From an uncultured Pelagibacteraceae bacterium (GTDB taxonomy: Bacteria; Pseudomonadota; Alphaproteobacteria; Pelagibacterales; Pelagibacteraceae): a DNA stretch of 64,000 bases. Shown here in pieces: positions 44,762-53,075 of this stretch (position 1 is its first letter; each line of letters begins with the position of its first letter). Position numbers and translations under genes: made by a program. Under the pieces are notes generated by a model. It searched no databases, was not told where the DNA came from, and was given only the letters and a program-made list of their open reading frames with translations. The DNA is taken from contig CACFLJ010000002.1 of assembly GCA_902567045.1 (NCBI GenBank), forward strand, positions 62,001 to 126,000, written 5' to 3'.

Positions 44762-44852
44762 ATCGTTATTATTTACTAATTATTATTTATTACAATAACT
44801 GATAATTGTTGAGAATGCCTAAATTTTTAGATTATTTATTTAATTATTAAAG

Positions 44853-45065
44853 CTAAATAGAAAAAAAATATCCAATTACTCCTAATCCAAAAAATAGTGA
44901 CACGACAATAGCTTTATTTTTAAAATTATTTTTTTTTTCTTGTTTAATCATTTTGAGTTTAAGAGCATCAATATTTACTTTTTGAGGGGTATCAATATTT
45001 ACGTCACCTGTTAATTGAGAAGAAACTTCAATATTAGATGCTCTTTTTAGGCTATTCAAACTCAT
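44853..45065 (-). CDS. Small C-terminally anchored hypothetical protein
   Basis: The open frame starts at 45161, but the likely start is ATG 45065 (MSLNSLKRASNIEVSS), giving 70 residues. The body is polar (LTGDVNIDTPQKVNIDALKLKMIKQEKK) and the last 20 residues form one TM helix (IVVSLFFGLGVIGYFF). No family recognised. It is divergent from the double-winged-helix regulator, with the operator-like repeats in between, so both may be controlled together. Confidence 0.55.
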   Translation of the reverse strand: MSLNSLKRASNIEVSSQLTGDVNIDTPQKVNIDALKLKMIKQEKKNNFKNKAIVVSLFFGLGVIGYFFSI

Positions 45066-45111
45066 ATAAATACTATTAAAACATATATAAGTTTTGATGC
45101 TATTTCCCAAG

Positions 45112-45178
45112 TGTCCGAAATGGGTTATTAAAATTTTATTTGATGTCCAAAATGGGGTCAAAAGACTAAAATGGGTTT
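45112..45178 (+). promoter_or_regulatory. Three direct repeats, operator-like (TGTCYAAAATGGGTT)
   Basis: Copies are TGTCCGAAATGGGTT (45112-45126), TGTCCAAAATGGGGT (45144-45158) and AGACTAAAATGGGTT (45163-45177). ATGGG cores start at 45120, 45152 and 45171, so spacing is 32 and 19 bp, near three and two helical turns. The third copy covers the first codons of the annotated regulator start. The same motif appears at 33754 (tau) and 40646 (TRAP). This suggests autoregulation by a protein that binds direct repeats. Confidence 0.6.
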
Positions 45179-46136
45179 GCGGAAAATGATTAAAAACTCG
45201 TCACTATTAAGTGAAAACAAAATTCAAAAAGTTATTGTAGAAAATTTTGATGAAATAGCTCCTTTTTACTACAAGTTATTGTCTGAATGGACTAATTCAT
45301 CCTATGAAACATTTCAAGACATAGATAAGTATTTAATAATTCTTTATCTTATAAATAAAGATTTCGATTATTATATCCAAAATGGACTTGTAGAAAGTTA
45401 TGATACTTTTTTCTTATATGATAAATCATTAGAACTAGACAGAATAAATATTATTGAAATATCAAAAAATTTAATTATTCCCAAAGAGAGTGCTAGAAGA
45501 AAAATTCTTCGCTTAGAAGAATTTGGTGTACTAAAAAAAATTGCTAAAAAGATTTATATTGATAGATCAGCTTTTAGGCTGGTTCAACCTAAAAATACTC
45601 TTCAAAATTTATGTGCATTACTTTCAAAGATTGCTGAGTTATGTGAAAAAAATAATTTAATTAATCAATCTAAGCAATTTGATGAAATCTCAAATGAAAT
45701 TAAAAATAATTTCACATATTGTTGGTATTTTTTTTTAGAGTTTATTTTTATTTTTACAAATAGATGGAAAAAACAAGTAGGAGATCTTGAAATATTTTCA
45801 GTTGGAATGGTTATAATGTGGCATTCACTTGTTACAAAATCTTATGAAGCTAATGGATGGAACTTTTCAAAGTGGAAAAAGAACAAAATATTAGTTCCTG
45901 AAACTGGTGTGAATACCATGTCAATTTCAGAAATAACTCATATTCCAAGACCAACTGTTGTTAGAAAATTAAATTATTTGCTAAAAAATAAATATATAAG
46001 TGTTAATAAAAAAAAACTGTTTAATGTTAACATGCAAGACAAAACATTAACTGATACCATTAAACTGCAGGAGAAAAATGTACTCTCACTTTCTCATTTA
46101 ATCTTTAAGATATTCGGGCAAATAAATATTAAGTAG
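45171..46136 (+). CDS. Putative transcription regulator with two winged-helix domains
   Basis: A 321-residue protein of no family known to me. Two similar helix-turn-helix/wing segments are seen at about 92-133 (NIIEISKNLIIPKESARRKILRLEEFGVLKK) and about 250-287 (SISEITHIPRPTVVRKLNYLLKNKYISV); both share IPxxxxxRKLxxLxxxxxI. This looks like an internal duplication with a helical domain between (140-240). The start may be ATG 45186 (MIKNSSLLSENK) because the first ATG lies inside the third repeat. It likely binds the repeats in front of it. Its 3' end overlaps convergent BASS gene by 8 bases. Confidence 0.75.
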   Translation: MGLRKMIKNSSLLSENKIQKVIVENFDEIAPFYYKLLSEWTNSSYETFQDIDKYLIILYLINKDFDYYIQNGLVESYDTFFLYDKSLELDRINIIEISKNLIIPKESARRKILRLEEFGVLKKIAKKIYIDRSAFRLVQPKNTLQNLCALLSKIAELCEKNNLINQSKQFDEISNEIKNNFTYCWYFFLEFIFIFTNRWKKQVGDLEIFSVGMVIMWHSLVTKSYEANGWNFSKWKKNKILVPETGVNTMSISEITHIPRPTVVRKLNYLLKNKYISVNKKKLFNVNMQDKTLTDTIKLQEKNVLSLSHLIFKIFGQINIK

Positions 46137-46977
46137 ATCTTCTAAGTATAAAAATCATTATAAAGCCAGTTAAATACATAATCAGAGCATATGCTGCTGT
46201 TGGAATAATATAACTAATGTCACTAAATATTTGTGTAGCTACAAATATTGCTAATGTGCCATTTTGAAGTCCACATTCAATTGAAATGCATTTTCTTTGC
46301 TTTATGCCAGTGGCTAATAACTTGGCTATGTAATATGCAAGCACCATCATGACAATATTAAGCACAAGAACAGCAAAACCCGCTTGTTTTATGTAGTTGA
46401 ATATATTCTCTCTTTCTTCAATCCATATTGTTGCAAAAACAATTACAAATAAAACAGTTGTGATTTTCTCGATTATAGAAATATTTGAAGAAACAAAATT
46501 TTCTGCAAATTTTCTTATAATCATTCCTAAAATAACAGGCACTGTAACAACTAGAGCCATTTTTAATGCAATACCAGTCATGGTGATATCAGAAGATATA
46601 TCTGTAACTCCCAATAAGTTTGCTGATTTAAAAATAATAAAAGGAACAGAAATAATGCTAATAAGACTTATTATAGCAGTTAAAGAAATTGATAATGCAA
46701 CATCTCCATTTGCAAATTTTGTCATTACATTTGATGTTACTCCGCCAGGAGCTGCAGCTATAATCATAACGCCTACAGCAATTTCAATTGGCAAATCTAA
46801 TATTAATACAATTATAAATGCAACTATTGGTAAAAGTATCAGTTGACTGACAAAGCCAATTAAAAAATCTTTAGGATTATTGATTACTCTTAAAAAGTCA
46901 CGTCCAGTTAATCCTAATCCAAGACCTAACATTATAAGAGCTAGAGCGATCGGAGCTATTTTGGTAACTACTTCCAC
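46129..46977 (-). CDS. Bile acid:sodium symporter (BASS) family transporter
   Basis: A 282-residue protein with about nine TM helices and the family segments MLGLGLGLTGRDFLRV, AAPGGVTSNVMTKFANGDVALSISLTAI (sodium-binding region) and ISIECGLQNGTLAIFVATQIF. Bacterial members move organic anions such as pantoate, 2-oxo acids or sulfonates with sodium. Divergent from pta over 64 bp and close to the HpsN-like gene, so an organic (sulfo)acid is possible. Confidence 0.88.
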   Translation of the reverse strand: MEVVTKIAPIALALIMLGLGLGLTGRDFLRVINNPKDFLIGFVSQLILLPIVAFIIVLILDLPIEIAVGVMIIAAAPGGVTSNVMTKFANGDVALSISLTAIISLISIISVPFIIFKSANLLGVTDISSDITMTGIALKMALVVTVPVILGMIIRKFAENFVSSNISIIEKITTVLFVIVFATIWIEERENIFNYIKQAGFAVLVLNIVMMVLAYYIAKLLATGIKQRKCISIECGLQNGTLAIFVATQIFSDISYIIPTAAYALIMYLTGFIMIFILRRST

Positions 46978-47041
46978 TTTTTATCCTTATATCAATAATA
47001 CTATATTAGTTTTTTTATTAATTTAGTATATATAAATTCAA

Positions 47042-47953
47042 ATGCTTTCAGATAAATCAACAGTCTGTCCATTCAATTTACTTGATATTGCTCACCAAAA
47101 AAGAGGAGCCAAAGCAGCAATCGTAAATGCAGGCAAAAGACTTCCTATGCTATCTATAATGGATTGCGTAAAAGAAAAATTGATCATCCCTGTTTTTATA
47201 GGTGATGAAATAGAAATTAAAAAAACTGCTGAGGATTTAAAATTCGATATCTCTGAATATGAAATAATAAATGAACCAGTTGAAAATAACACTGCTAAAA
47301 TTGCAGCAAAGCTTGCTGGTGATGGAAAAGTCAAAATAATTGTTAAAGGTCATATACACACTGACATTTTAATGAAAGAAGTTCTGTTACGAAAATATAA
47401 TTTGATTGGTAAAAAAAGATTGAGTCATATTTGGCATATGACTTTGGATAAAGAGGACAAACCATTAATAATAACTGATGGTGCTCTAAATGTTAATCCA
47501 AATGTTAAAACAAAAATGCATATTTTAAGAAATGTAGTTGATTTTTGTCATAGAATAAAAATAGCAAGACCAAAAGTTTCCATTCTTTCTGCAACAGAAG
47601 AAGTTTTAGACAGTATGCAAAGTTCACTTGACGCTAAAGAAATATGTGAATTAGCTGAAAAAGAGAGTCTTAATGCAGATATATTTGGACCTCTAGCATT
47701 TGATAATAGTGTGTCAAAAAAATCTGCAGAGATAAAAGGTATAAACAATATAGTTGCAGGAGATGCAGATGTATTGTTAGTTCCAAATGTTGAAACAGGT
47801 AACGCTCTAGTTAAAATGATGATTTATTTTATGGGAGCTTGTGCAGCAGGAGTGGTTATAGGAGGAAAAGTTCCAGTAGTAATTACTAGTAGATCAGATG
47901 ATGCGACAGCAAGGCTAGCGTCTATTGCGGCAGCTGTGGTAGCTTTGGATTAA
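47042..47953 (+). CDS. pta: Phosphate acetyl/butyryltransferase
   Basis: A 303-residue phosphotransacylase of the short PTA/PTB type. Segments VKGHIHTDILMKEVLL, RLSHIWHMTL, IITDGALNVNPN, ADIFGPLAFDNSVSKKSAEIKGINNIVAGDADVLLVPN and ITSRSDDATARLASIAAA are family-typical. It would turn acetyl phosphate from Xsc into acetyl-CoA, completing taurine carbon use. It is followed by the HpsN-like gene after 42 bases on the same strand, so both may belong to one sulfonate operon. Confidence 0.9.
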   Translation: MLSDKSTVCPFNLLDIAHQKRGAKAAIVNAGKRLPMLSIMDCVKEKLIIPVFIGDEIEIKKTAEDLKFDISEYEIINEPVENNTAKIAAKLAGDGKVKIIVKGHIHTDILMKEVLLRKYNLIGKKRLSHIWHMTLDKEDKPLIITDGALNVNPNVKTKMHILRNVVDFCHRIKIARPKVSILSATEEVLDSMQSSLDAKEICELAEKESLNADIFGPLAFDNSVSKKSAEIKGINNIVAGDADVLLVPNVETGNALVKMMIYFMGACAAGVVIGGKVPVVITSRSDDATARLASIAAAVVALD

Positions 47954-47995
47954 ATGAATATTGAAAAAAAATAATAATTAAATTAGGATTTAAGC

Positions 47996-49282
47996 ATGGC
48001 AATAAATTATTTAAAAAAATCACCAAAAACATCTTCTACTGATGATACAAAAACAAGAGAGATTGTAGAAAATATTCTAAAAGATATAGAGAAAACAAAA
48101 GAAGAGGGATGTATCGAGTTATCAAAAAAATTCGATAAATATGAAGGAGAAGTAGTAGTTACAAGAGAAAAAATTGAACAAATTAAAAAAAATTTAGATC
48201 CTAAAACAAAAGACGACATTCAATTCTCTCATGAAAGAGTAAGAAAGTTTGCTGAAGCACAATTAAAAAATTATGGCCAAGATTTTGAGGTAGAGCTTTC
48301 TGATGGATTATTTGCTGGACAAAAATTAATTCCTGTTAATACAGCGGGTTGCTATGTACCAGCAGGAAGATATGCTCATATTGCTTCCGCAGTAATGAGT
48401 GTTACCACAGCTAAAGTTGCAGGAGTTAAAAATATTATTGTTTGCAGCTCACCAAAACCAGGGGTTGGAGTTCATCCTGCTATTGTTTATACAGCTGACT
48501 TATGTGGAGCAGATGTAATAATGAATTTAGGTGGAGTTCAGGCTATTGCTGCAATGACTTATGGTCTTTTTGGTAATGCACCTGCAGATATGCTTGTTGG
48601 CCCTGGAAATCAATTTGTTGCAGAGTCAAAAAGAATTTTATTTGGCAAAGTGGGAATAGATTTATTTGCTGGTCCTACAGAAATTGCAGTTATAGCAGAT
48701 GAAACAGCTGACCCAGAATTAGTTGCTTTCGATTTAGTTGGACAAGCTGAGCATGGTTACAATTCTCCTGCATGGTTATTTACTACTAGTAAATCATTAG
48801 CTGAATATGTAATGAAAAGAGTGCCAGAATTGATTGCAGACTTACCAGACTTACCGAGAGAAAACTCTGGTGCAGCTTGGAGAGACTATGGGGAAGTTAT
48901 TTTATGCGATACAGACGAAGAAATGGCAAAAATCAGTGATGAATATGCTCCTGAACATTTAGAGATACAGACTAAAAACCTTCAATGGTTTCATGATCGA
49001 TTAAAAAACTACGGATCATTATTTATTGGAGAAGAAACTACAGTTGCTTATGGTGATAAATGCTCTGGGACAAACCATATTTTACCAACAAAAGGTGCGG
49101 GAAAATATACAGGCGGTTTATTTGTCGGAAAATTCATTAAAACATTGAGTTTCCAAAGAATGACAAAGGAATCAACTAAAGAAGTGGGCGCAGCTTGTGC
49201 AAGAATTTCAAGATATGAAGGTATGGAAGCTCATGCTCGAACTGGAGATGTAAGACTTAGAAAATACGGATTTTCTAATTAG
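47996..49282 (+). CDS. hpsN: HpsN-like sulfopropanediol dehydrogenase (HisD family)
   Basis: A 428-residue protein of the histidinol dehydrogenase superfamily. The zinc-site parts are seen: VGQAEHGYNSPAWL (Gln/His), YGDKCSGTNHILPT (Asp), and YEGMEAHARTGDVRLRKYG (His), plus GGVQAIAAMTYG and VGPGNQFVAESKR. It lacks his-operon neighbours and is next to pta, so the catabolic paralog HpsN, which oxidises 2,3-dihydroxypropane-1-sulfonate to sulfolactate, is more likely. Its product is the substrate of SuyAB. A true HisD cannot be fully excluded by eye. Confidence 0.8.
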   Translation: MAINYLKKSPKTSSTDDTKTREIVENILKDIEKTKEEGCIELSKKFDKYEGEVVVTREKIEQIKKNLDPKTKDDIQFSHERVRKFAEAQLKNYGQDFEVELSDGLFAGQKLIPVNTAGCYVPAGRYAHIASAVMSVTTAKVAGVKNIIVCSSPKPGVGVHPAIVYTADLCGADVIMNLGGVQAIAAMTYGLFGNAPADMLVGPGNQFVAESKRILFGKVGIDLFAGPTEIAVIADETADPELVAFDLVGQAEHGYNSPAWLFTTSKSLAEYVMKRVPELIADLPDLPRENSGAAWRDYGEVILCDTDEEMAKISDEYAPEHLEIQTKNLQWFHDRLKNYGSLFIGEETTVAYGDKCSGTNHILPTKGAGKYTGGLFVGKFIKTLSFQRMTKESTKEVGAACARISRYEGMEAHARTGDVRLRKYGFSN

Positions 49283-49284
49283 CT

Positions 49285-50184
49285 TTAAACTCTAGAAAGC
49301 AATAAAATTGTGACACCAATCACAAATACAACAATACCTAAAATTTCTGTTAACTTTACTTTTTCCTTGAATAAATATTTTGAGGAAAAATAACTAAATA
49401 ATAATTCAATTTGACCAACTGCTCTGACAAAGGATGCTTGAATTAAGGTGAATGCATAAAACCATGAGAGTGATGCAAAAAAACCTCCAATGCCAATTAA
49501 CACACAGTCGTATTTATCATTATATAATTTTTTAAATTCTTTTTTTTCAAAAACTAAAAGGTATATCGTTAAAATAATTGTCGGAATTAATAATCCAAAA
49601 AGTAAGGTTGATATTACTTTTTCAAAATTTGAATCAAAATTTTCTAAAGATAAGGCGGCAGATCTAAAATAAACAATACTCAGCGCTAAGAATAAACCAG
49701 ATATTAGTCCAATTAATGTTGTTTTTGAAAATATGTTTTGAAGAAATAATTTTAAATCTTTTATCGATAAAATTATTACACCTAGAGTTGATATTACAAT
49801 TCCACTAATTCCTAATTTACTTAATTTTTCGTTTAATATTAAGTATTCAAACATAGCAACTTGTACAACTTCTGTTTTACTTAGTGAGGTTCCAACAACA
49901 AAATTTGAGAACTTAAATAAGTATAATAATACAAAGGTAAATATTACTTGAAAAATTGATGCTAGAGTTACATTTATTAAAAAACCTGGTTGATTAAGTA
50001 TTTCATTAATCACAGAAACTTCTCTAAAATATATAAAGAACAATACTAATGCTAAAGGTAGAGCAAAGGAAAACCTTACATAAGTTGAAGCTATAGTCGA
50101 GACATCTTTATTAATTTTTTTTTGAAATGAAGACCTTAAATTCTGAAAAAAAGCCGCAATAACTGTAACAACTATCCAATTCAC
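49285..50184 (-). CDS. EamA/DMT-family transporter
   Basis: A 299-residue protein with ten TM helices in two EamA repeats; each half ends with a characteristic KLSKLGISGIVISTLGVIILS or KVKLTEILGIVVFVIGVTILL segment. Family members export metabolites or amino acids. It is convergent with the HpsN-like gene (2-base gap) but on the opposite strand, and 34 nt downstream of the ABC ATPase. Substrate unknown. Confidence 0.8.
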   Translation of the reverse strand: MNWIVVTVIAAFFQNLRSSFQKKINKDVSTIASTYVRFSFALPLALVLFFIYFREVSVINEILNQPGFLINVTLASIFQVIFTFVLLYLFKFSNFVVGTSLSKTEVVQVAMFEYLILNEKLSKLGISGIVISTLGVIILSIKDLKLFLQNIFSKTTLIGLISGLFLALSIVYFRSAALSLENFDSNFEKVISTLLFGLLIPTIILTIYLLVFEKKEFKKLYNDKYDCVLIGIGGFFASLSWFYAFTLIQASFVRAVGQIELLFSYFSSKYLFKEKVKLTEILGIVVFVIGVTILLLSRV

Positions 50185-50218
50185 GTGAAATTATTTATTT
50201 AAGAGTTTGTTTAGAAAA

Positions 50219-51268
50219 CTAAATTCTATTTCCATCTTCATCAAATATAAAAATATCTTTCGAGTCAAAATTTATTTCATTTTGAAAATCTTCTTGGCTG
50301 GAAATTTTTGCACTTAGTTCTAGATTATCATTGCTCATATAAACAATCTTCTCATTTCCTAAATTCTCAACTAAATCAATTTTAGGGTTAATTTTAAATT
50401 GCGAACTACTTGATAAATTAAAATGCTCAGGTCTTATTCCCAAAAAATATTTTTTTTTATCAAATTTAATTTTTTCAAAAATTATTTCATTGCCTAAAAA
50501 ATTAATTTTATTATCTGAAACAATATTTTCATTGTTTAAGGGTAAAATATTCATTTTTGGTGTTCCTATAAATTGAGCAACAAATATATTAGCAGGATTG
50601 TTATATATTTCATCTGGTGTTCCAACTTGTTCAATGTTACCAAGATTTAATATTACAATCCTATCAGCAAGTGTCATTGCCTCTACTTGATCATGTGTGA
50701 CATAAATCATATTTGTTTTAATTTGATTATGTAACTTTGAAATCTCAACTCTCATTTCAGATCTTAAGGCAGCATCTAAATTCGATAAAGGTTCATCAAA
50801 TAAAAAAATTTTAGGATTTCTTGTAATTGCACGTCCGATTGCAACTCTTTGTCTTTGTCCTCCTGACAATTGTTTGGGTCTTCTTTCCAACAACTCCTCA
50901 ATTTTTAAAATCTTAGCTGCTTCAATTACTTTTGTTTGAATTTCTTCTTTGGATCTTTTTTCAATCTTTAGTCCAAAAGACATATTTTCATAAACATTCA
51001 TATGAGGGTAAAGAGCGTATGACTGAAATACCATCGCTGCTTGTCTTTTAGAAGGGTGTAAGTCATTTATTTTTTGATCATTTATAAAAATTTCACCTTC
51101 ATCAATCTTTTCTAATCCAGCAATCATTCTCAATAATGTTGATTTACCACATCCAGAGGGACCAACTAAAACTAAGAATTCATCTTCTTTACCTAATAAA
51201 CTAAAGTCAGTTATTATTTTATTTGATCCAAATGATTTGTTTACACCATTGAATTTTATATTAGACAT
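50219..51268 (-). CDS. Orphan MalK/UgpC-type ABC ATPase
   Basis: A 349-residue ATPase of sugar/glycerol-phosphate importers. Walker A GPSGCGKSTL, signature LSGGQRQRVAIGRAI, Walker B IFLFDEPLSNLDAALR, switch His in VTHDQVEAMTLADRI, and a C-terminal regulatory OB domain (about 235-345). No permease or binding-protein gene for a CUT1 system is in the window, so it may serve transporters encoded elsewhere, as a shared 'MsiK-like' ATPase. That is inference. Confidence 0.88.
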   Translation of the reverse strand: MSNIKFNGVNKSFGSNKIITDFSLLGKEDEFLVLVGPSGCGKSTLLRMIAGLEKIDEGEIFINDQKINDLHPSKRQAAMVFQSYALYPHMNVYENMSFGLKIEKRSKEEIQTKVIEAAKILKIEELLERRPKQLSGGQRQRVAIGRAITRNPKIFLFDEPLSNLDAALRSEMRVEISKLHNQIKTNMIYVTHDQVEAMTLADRIVILNLGNIEQVGTPDEIYNNPANIFVAQFIGTPKMNILPLNNENIVSDNKINFLGNEIIFEKIKFDKKKYFLGIRPEHFNLSSSSQFKINPKIDLVENLGNEKIVYMSNDNLELSAKISSQEDFQNEINFDSKDIFIFDEDGNRI

Positions 51269-51384
51269 TAACTTCTATACTCCCCCCAACAAAACTATGA
51301 GTAGTTTTATTATAAGAAGTATACCAATTAGAAACTATTTTACGATATTTCGTAATCAGAAAATCTTGATTAAAATATCTAGAT

Positions 51385-51837
51385 TTATAATGAATTTATT
51401 AAATCTGGAGCCATTTTCTTAGATTTAGATGAAAATCTAAGTTTTTTTATTGCTTCTAGGTTTGATTTATCATCACCAACAACTACAAAACCAATCATAC
51501 CCATATTTTTATGGGGTGTGCACCAGTATGCGTAAATTCCAGGAACTTCAAATTTGTATTCAACATCCTTATTGAATTTTGACTTAAATTTACCAACGCC
51601 TTCTGGAACTCCTTTTTTAATAAATTCAACGTTGTGACCTTTGTCTTTAGCTTTCCAAAGAACTGTATCTCCAACGTTTACTCTTACTATCTTTGGCTCA
51701 AAAACATTTGACTGTTTATCCAGTCTATTTAACATTTCTACTGTTACATCTGCAGCTAAACCGACATTTGCAAAAAGTGTTGATAATAAAAAGGTAGTGA
51801 TGATTAAAAATTTATTGTGTGATTTCATGTGATGCAT
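51385..51837 (-). CDS. Pseudoazurin-type blue copper protein
   Basis: A 150-residue exported cupredoxin. Signal peptide about residues 5-29 ending VGLAA. Copper ligands His68 (KGHNVEF), Cys106 (YWCTPH), His109 and Met114 (MGMIGF) have the spacing of pseudoazurins. It carries single electrons in the periplasm, usually to nitrite reductase or cytochrome oxidase; no denitrification gene is near. Start could be Met4 (51828). A lysine-rich C-terminal tail follows the domain. Confidence 0.9.
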   Translation of the reverse strand: MHHMKSHNKFLIITTFLLSTLFANVGLAADVTVEMLNRLDKQSNVFEPKIVRVNVGDTVLWKAKDKGHNVEFIKKGVPEGVGKFKSKFNKDVEYKFEVPGIYAYWCTPHKNMGMIGFVVVGDDKSNLEAIKKLRFSSKSKKMAPDLINSL

Positions 51838-51901
51838 ATATGCTTTTAAAATAATCTTACAATAAGCAATATCTGTTACAAGTTGACACGGCCTATAAAA
51901 A

Positions 51902-53068
51902 TTAAACTTTTTTTAATAATCTATCTGCTCTTAGTGTTGTAAAAATAATTATAATTAAAAAAGGTATGCAAAGCATATTCATTGTTTTCCAGCTAGTATA
52001 ACTTAAAACTACACCAGCTGTTAAACTTGCAGTAGCTTGAATTGAAAAAACTATAAAATCATTAAAACCTTGAGCTCTAAACCTTTCTTCTTCTCTATAA
52101 TTTAATACAAGTAAGCTTGTCCCTGATATAAATAAAAAATTCCATCCAAGACCTAAAAATATTAATGAAAATAAATAGTTTGTAACTGTTTGATCAAGAT
52201 AACTCAGAAATATTGTGATTATAAAAAATAATACGCCACAATACATAATTTTGCTGTGTCCGAATTTTTTAATTAGATTTCCAGTAACTAATGCTGGCAG
52301 GAACATGCTAATTATATGTAATTGAATTACAAAACTGGTGCTGTTTAAAGACATATTATCATTAATATGCATACTTATTGGGGTAGCTGTCATTAAAAAA
52401 GACATTACTGCATAAGCAAAAGATGAGGAGACTAAAGCCTGAAAAAACCTTGGTTGAGAAATTAATTCTAAAATTGATCTTCCTCTTGAAATTTTTTTTT
52501 TCTCGGTAACTTTCTTTTCATTATAAAAAACTAAAAAAATAATTGATGATAAAGTTAATAATGACAAACATAGATAAGAGCCGACATATAAACCCTCTGA
52601 AATTAAATTCTTTCCAAGATTTGCTAGATTAGGACCTAATAGAGCTGATAAAATTCCTGCAAAGAGTAATAAAGAAATAGCCTTTGGAGCCTGTTTTTTA
52701 TCTACACTTTCAGCAGCAGCAAAACGATATTGATGAGCAAATGCCATCCCAAATCCAAGTGAAAAGCATGAAAATGAATAAAGAATAAAATTTTGTTTCA
52801 TCACTGCATAGGCTGCCAGTAAAGCAAACAATGAGGTTGTTATGGATGATAATATAAAGCCTTTTTTTCTACCAGTGATACTCATTATTTTGGAAGCAGC
52901 TATTATAAAAAGAGCTGTGCCTACAATTGATAAAGACATTGGTAAAGTCGACAAAGATTTAATTGGGCTTATGCTAGAACCAATTATTCCACTTAAAAAC
53001 ACCGTTACAGGTGCAACTGAAAATGCACATGCATTGCTAGCGAATAGCAACCATACATTTTTATTCAT
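51902..53068 (-). CDS. MFS transporter
   Basis: A 388-residue major facilitator protein with about twelve TM helices. The loop 2-3 region is MSITGRKKGFILSS, and the middle loop with EKKVTEKKKISRGRSILEL separates the halves. It begins MNKNVWLLFASNACAFSVAPVTVFLSG, as in a group of bacterial MFS proteins without known substrate. It ends the minus-strand run from proXVW (7-nt gap), but a shared function is not evident. Confidence 0.8.
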   Translation of the reverse strand: MNKNVWLLFASNACAFSVAPVTVFLSGIIGSSISPIKSLSTLPMSLSIVGTALFIIAASKIMSITGRKKGFILSSITTSLFALLAAYAVMKQNFILYSFSCFSLGFGMAFAHQYRFAAAESVDKKQAPKAISLLLFAGILSALLGPNLANLGKNLISEGLYVGSYLCLSLLTLSSIIFLVFYNEKKVTEKKKISRGRSILELISQPRFFQALVSSSFAYAVMSFLMTATPISMHINDNMSLNSTSFVIQLHIISMFLPALVTGNLIKKFGHSKIMYCGVLFFIITIFLSYLDQTVTNYLFSLIFLGLGWNFLFISGTSLLVLNYREEERFRAQGFNDFIVFSIQATASLTAGVVLSYTSWKTMNMLCIPFLIIIIFTTLRADRLLKKV

Positions 53069-53075
53069 TAAAGTA

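Noticed and set aside
47092-47334. 80-aa minus-strand frame inside pta
   Set aside because: Shadow frame of a conserved gene; no start signal.
51237-51422. 61-aa plus-strand frame between the ABC ATPase and pseudoazurin genes
   Set aside because: It overlaps the ends of two well-supported genes and lacks a ribosome-binding site; composition is that of AT-rich noncoding DNA.
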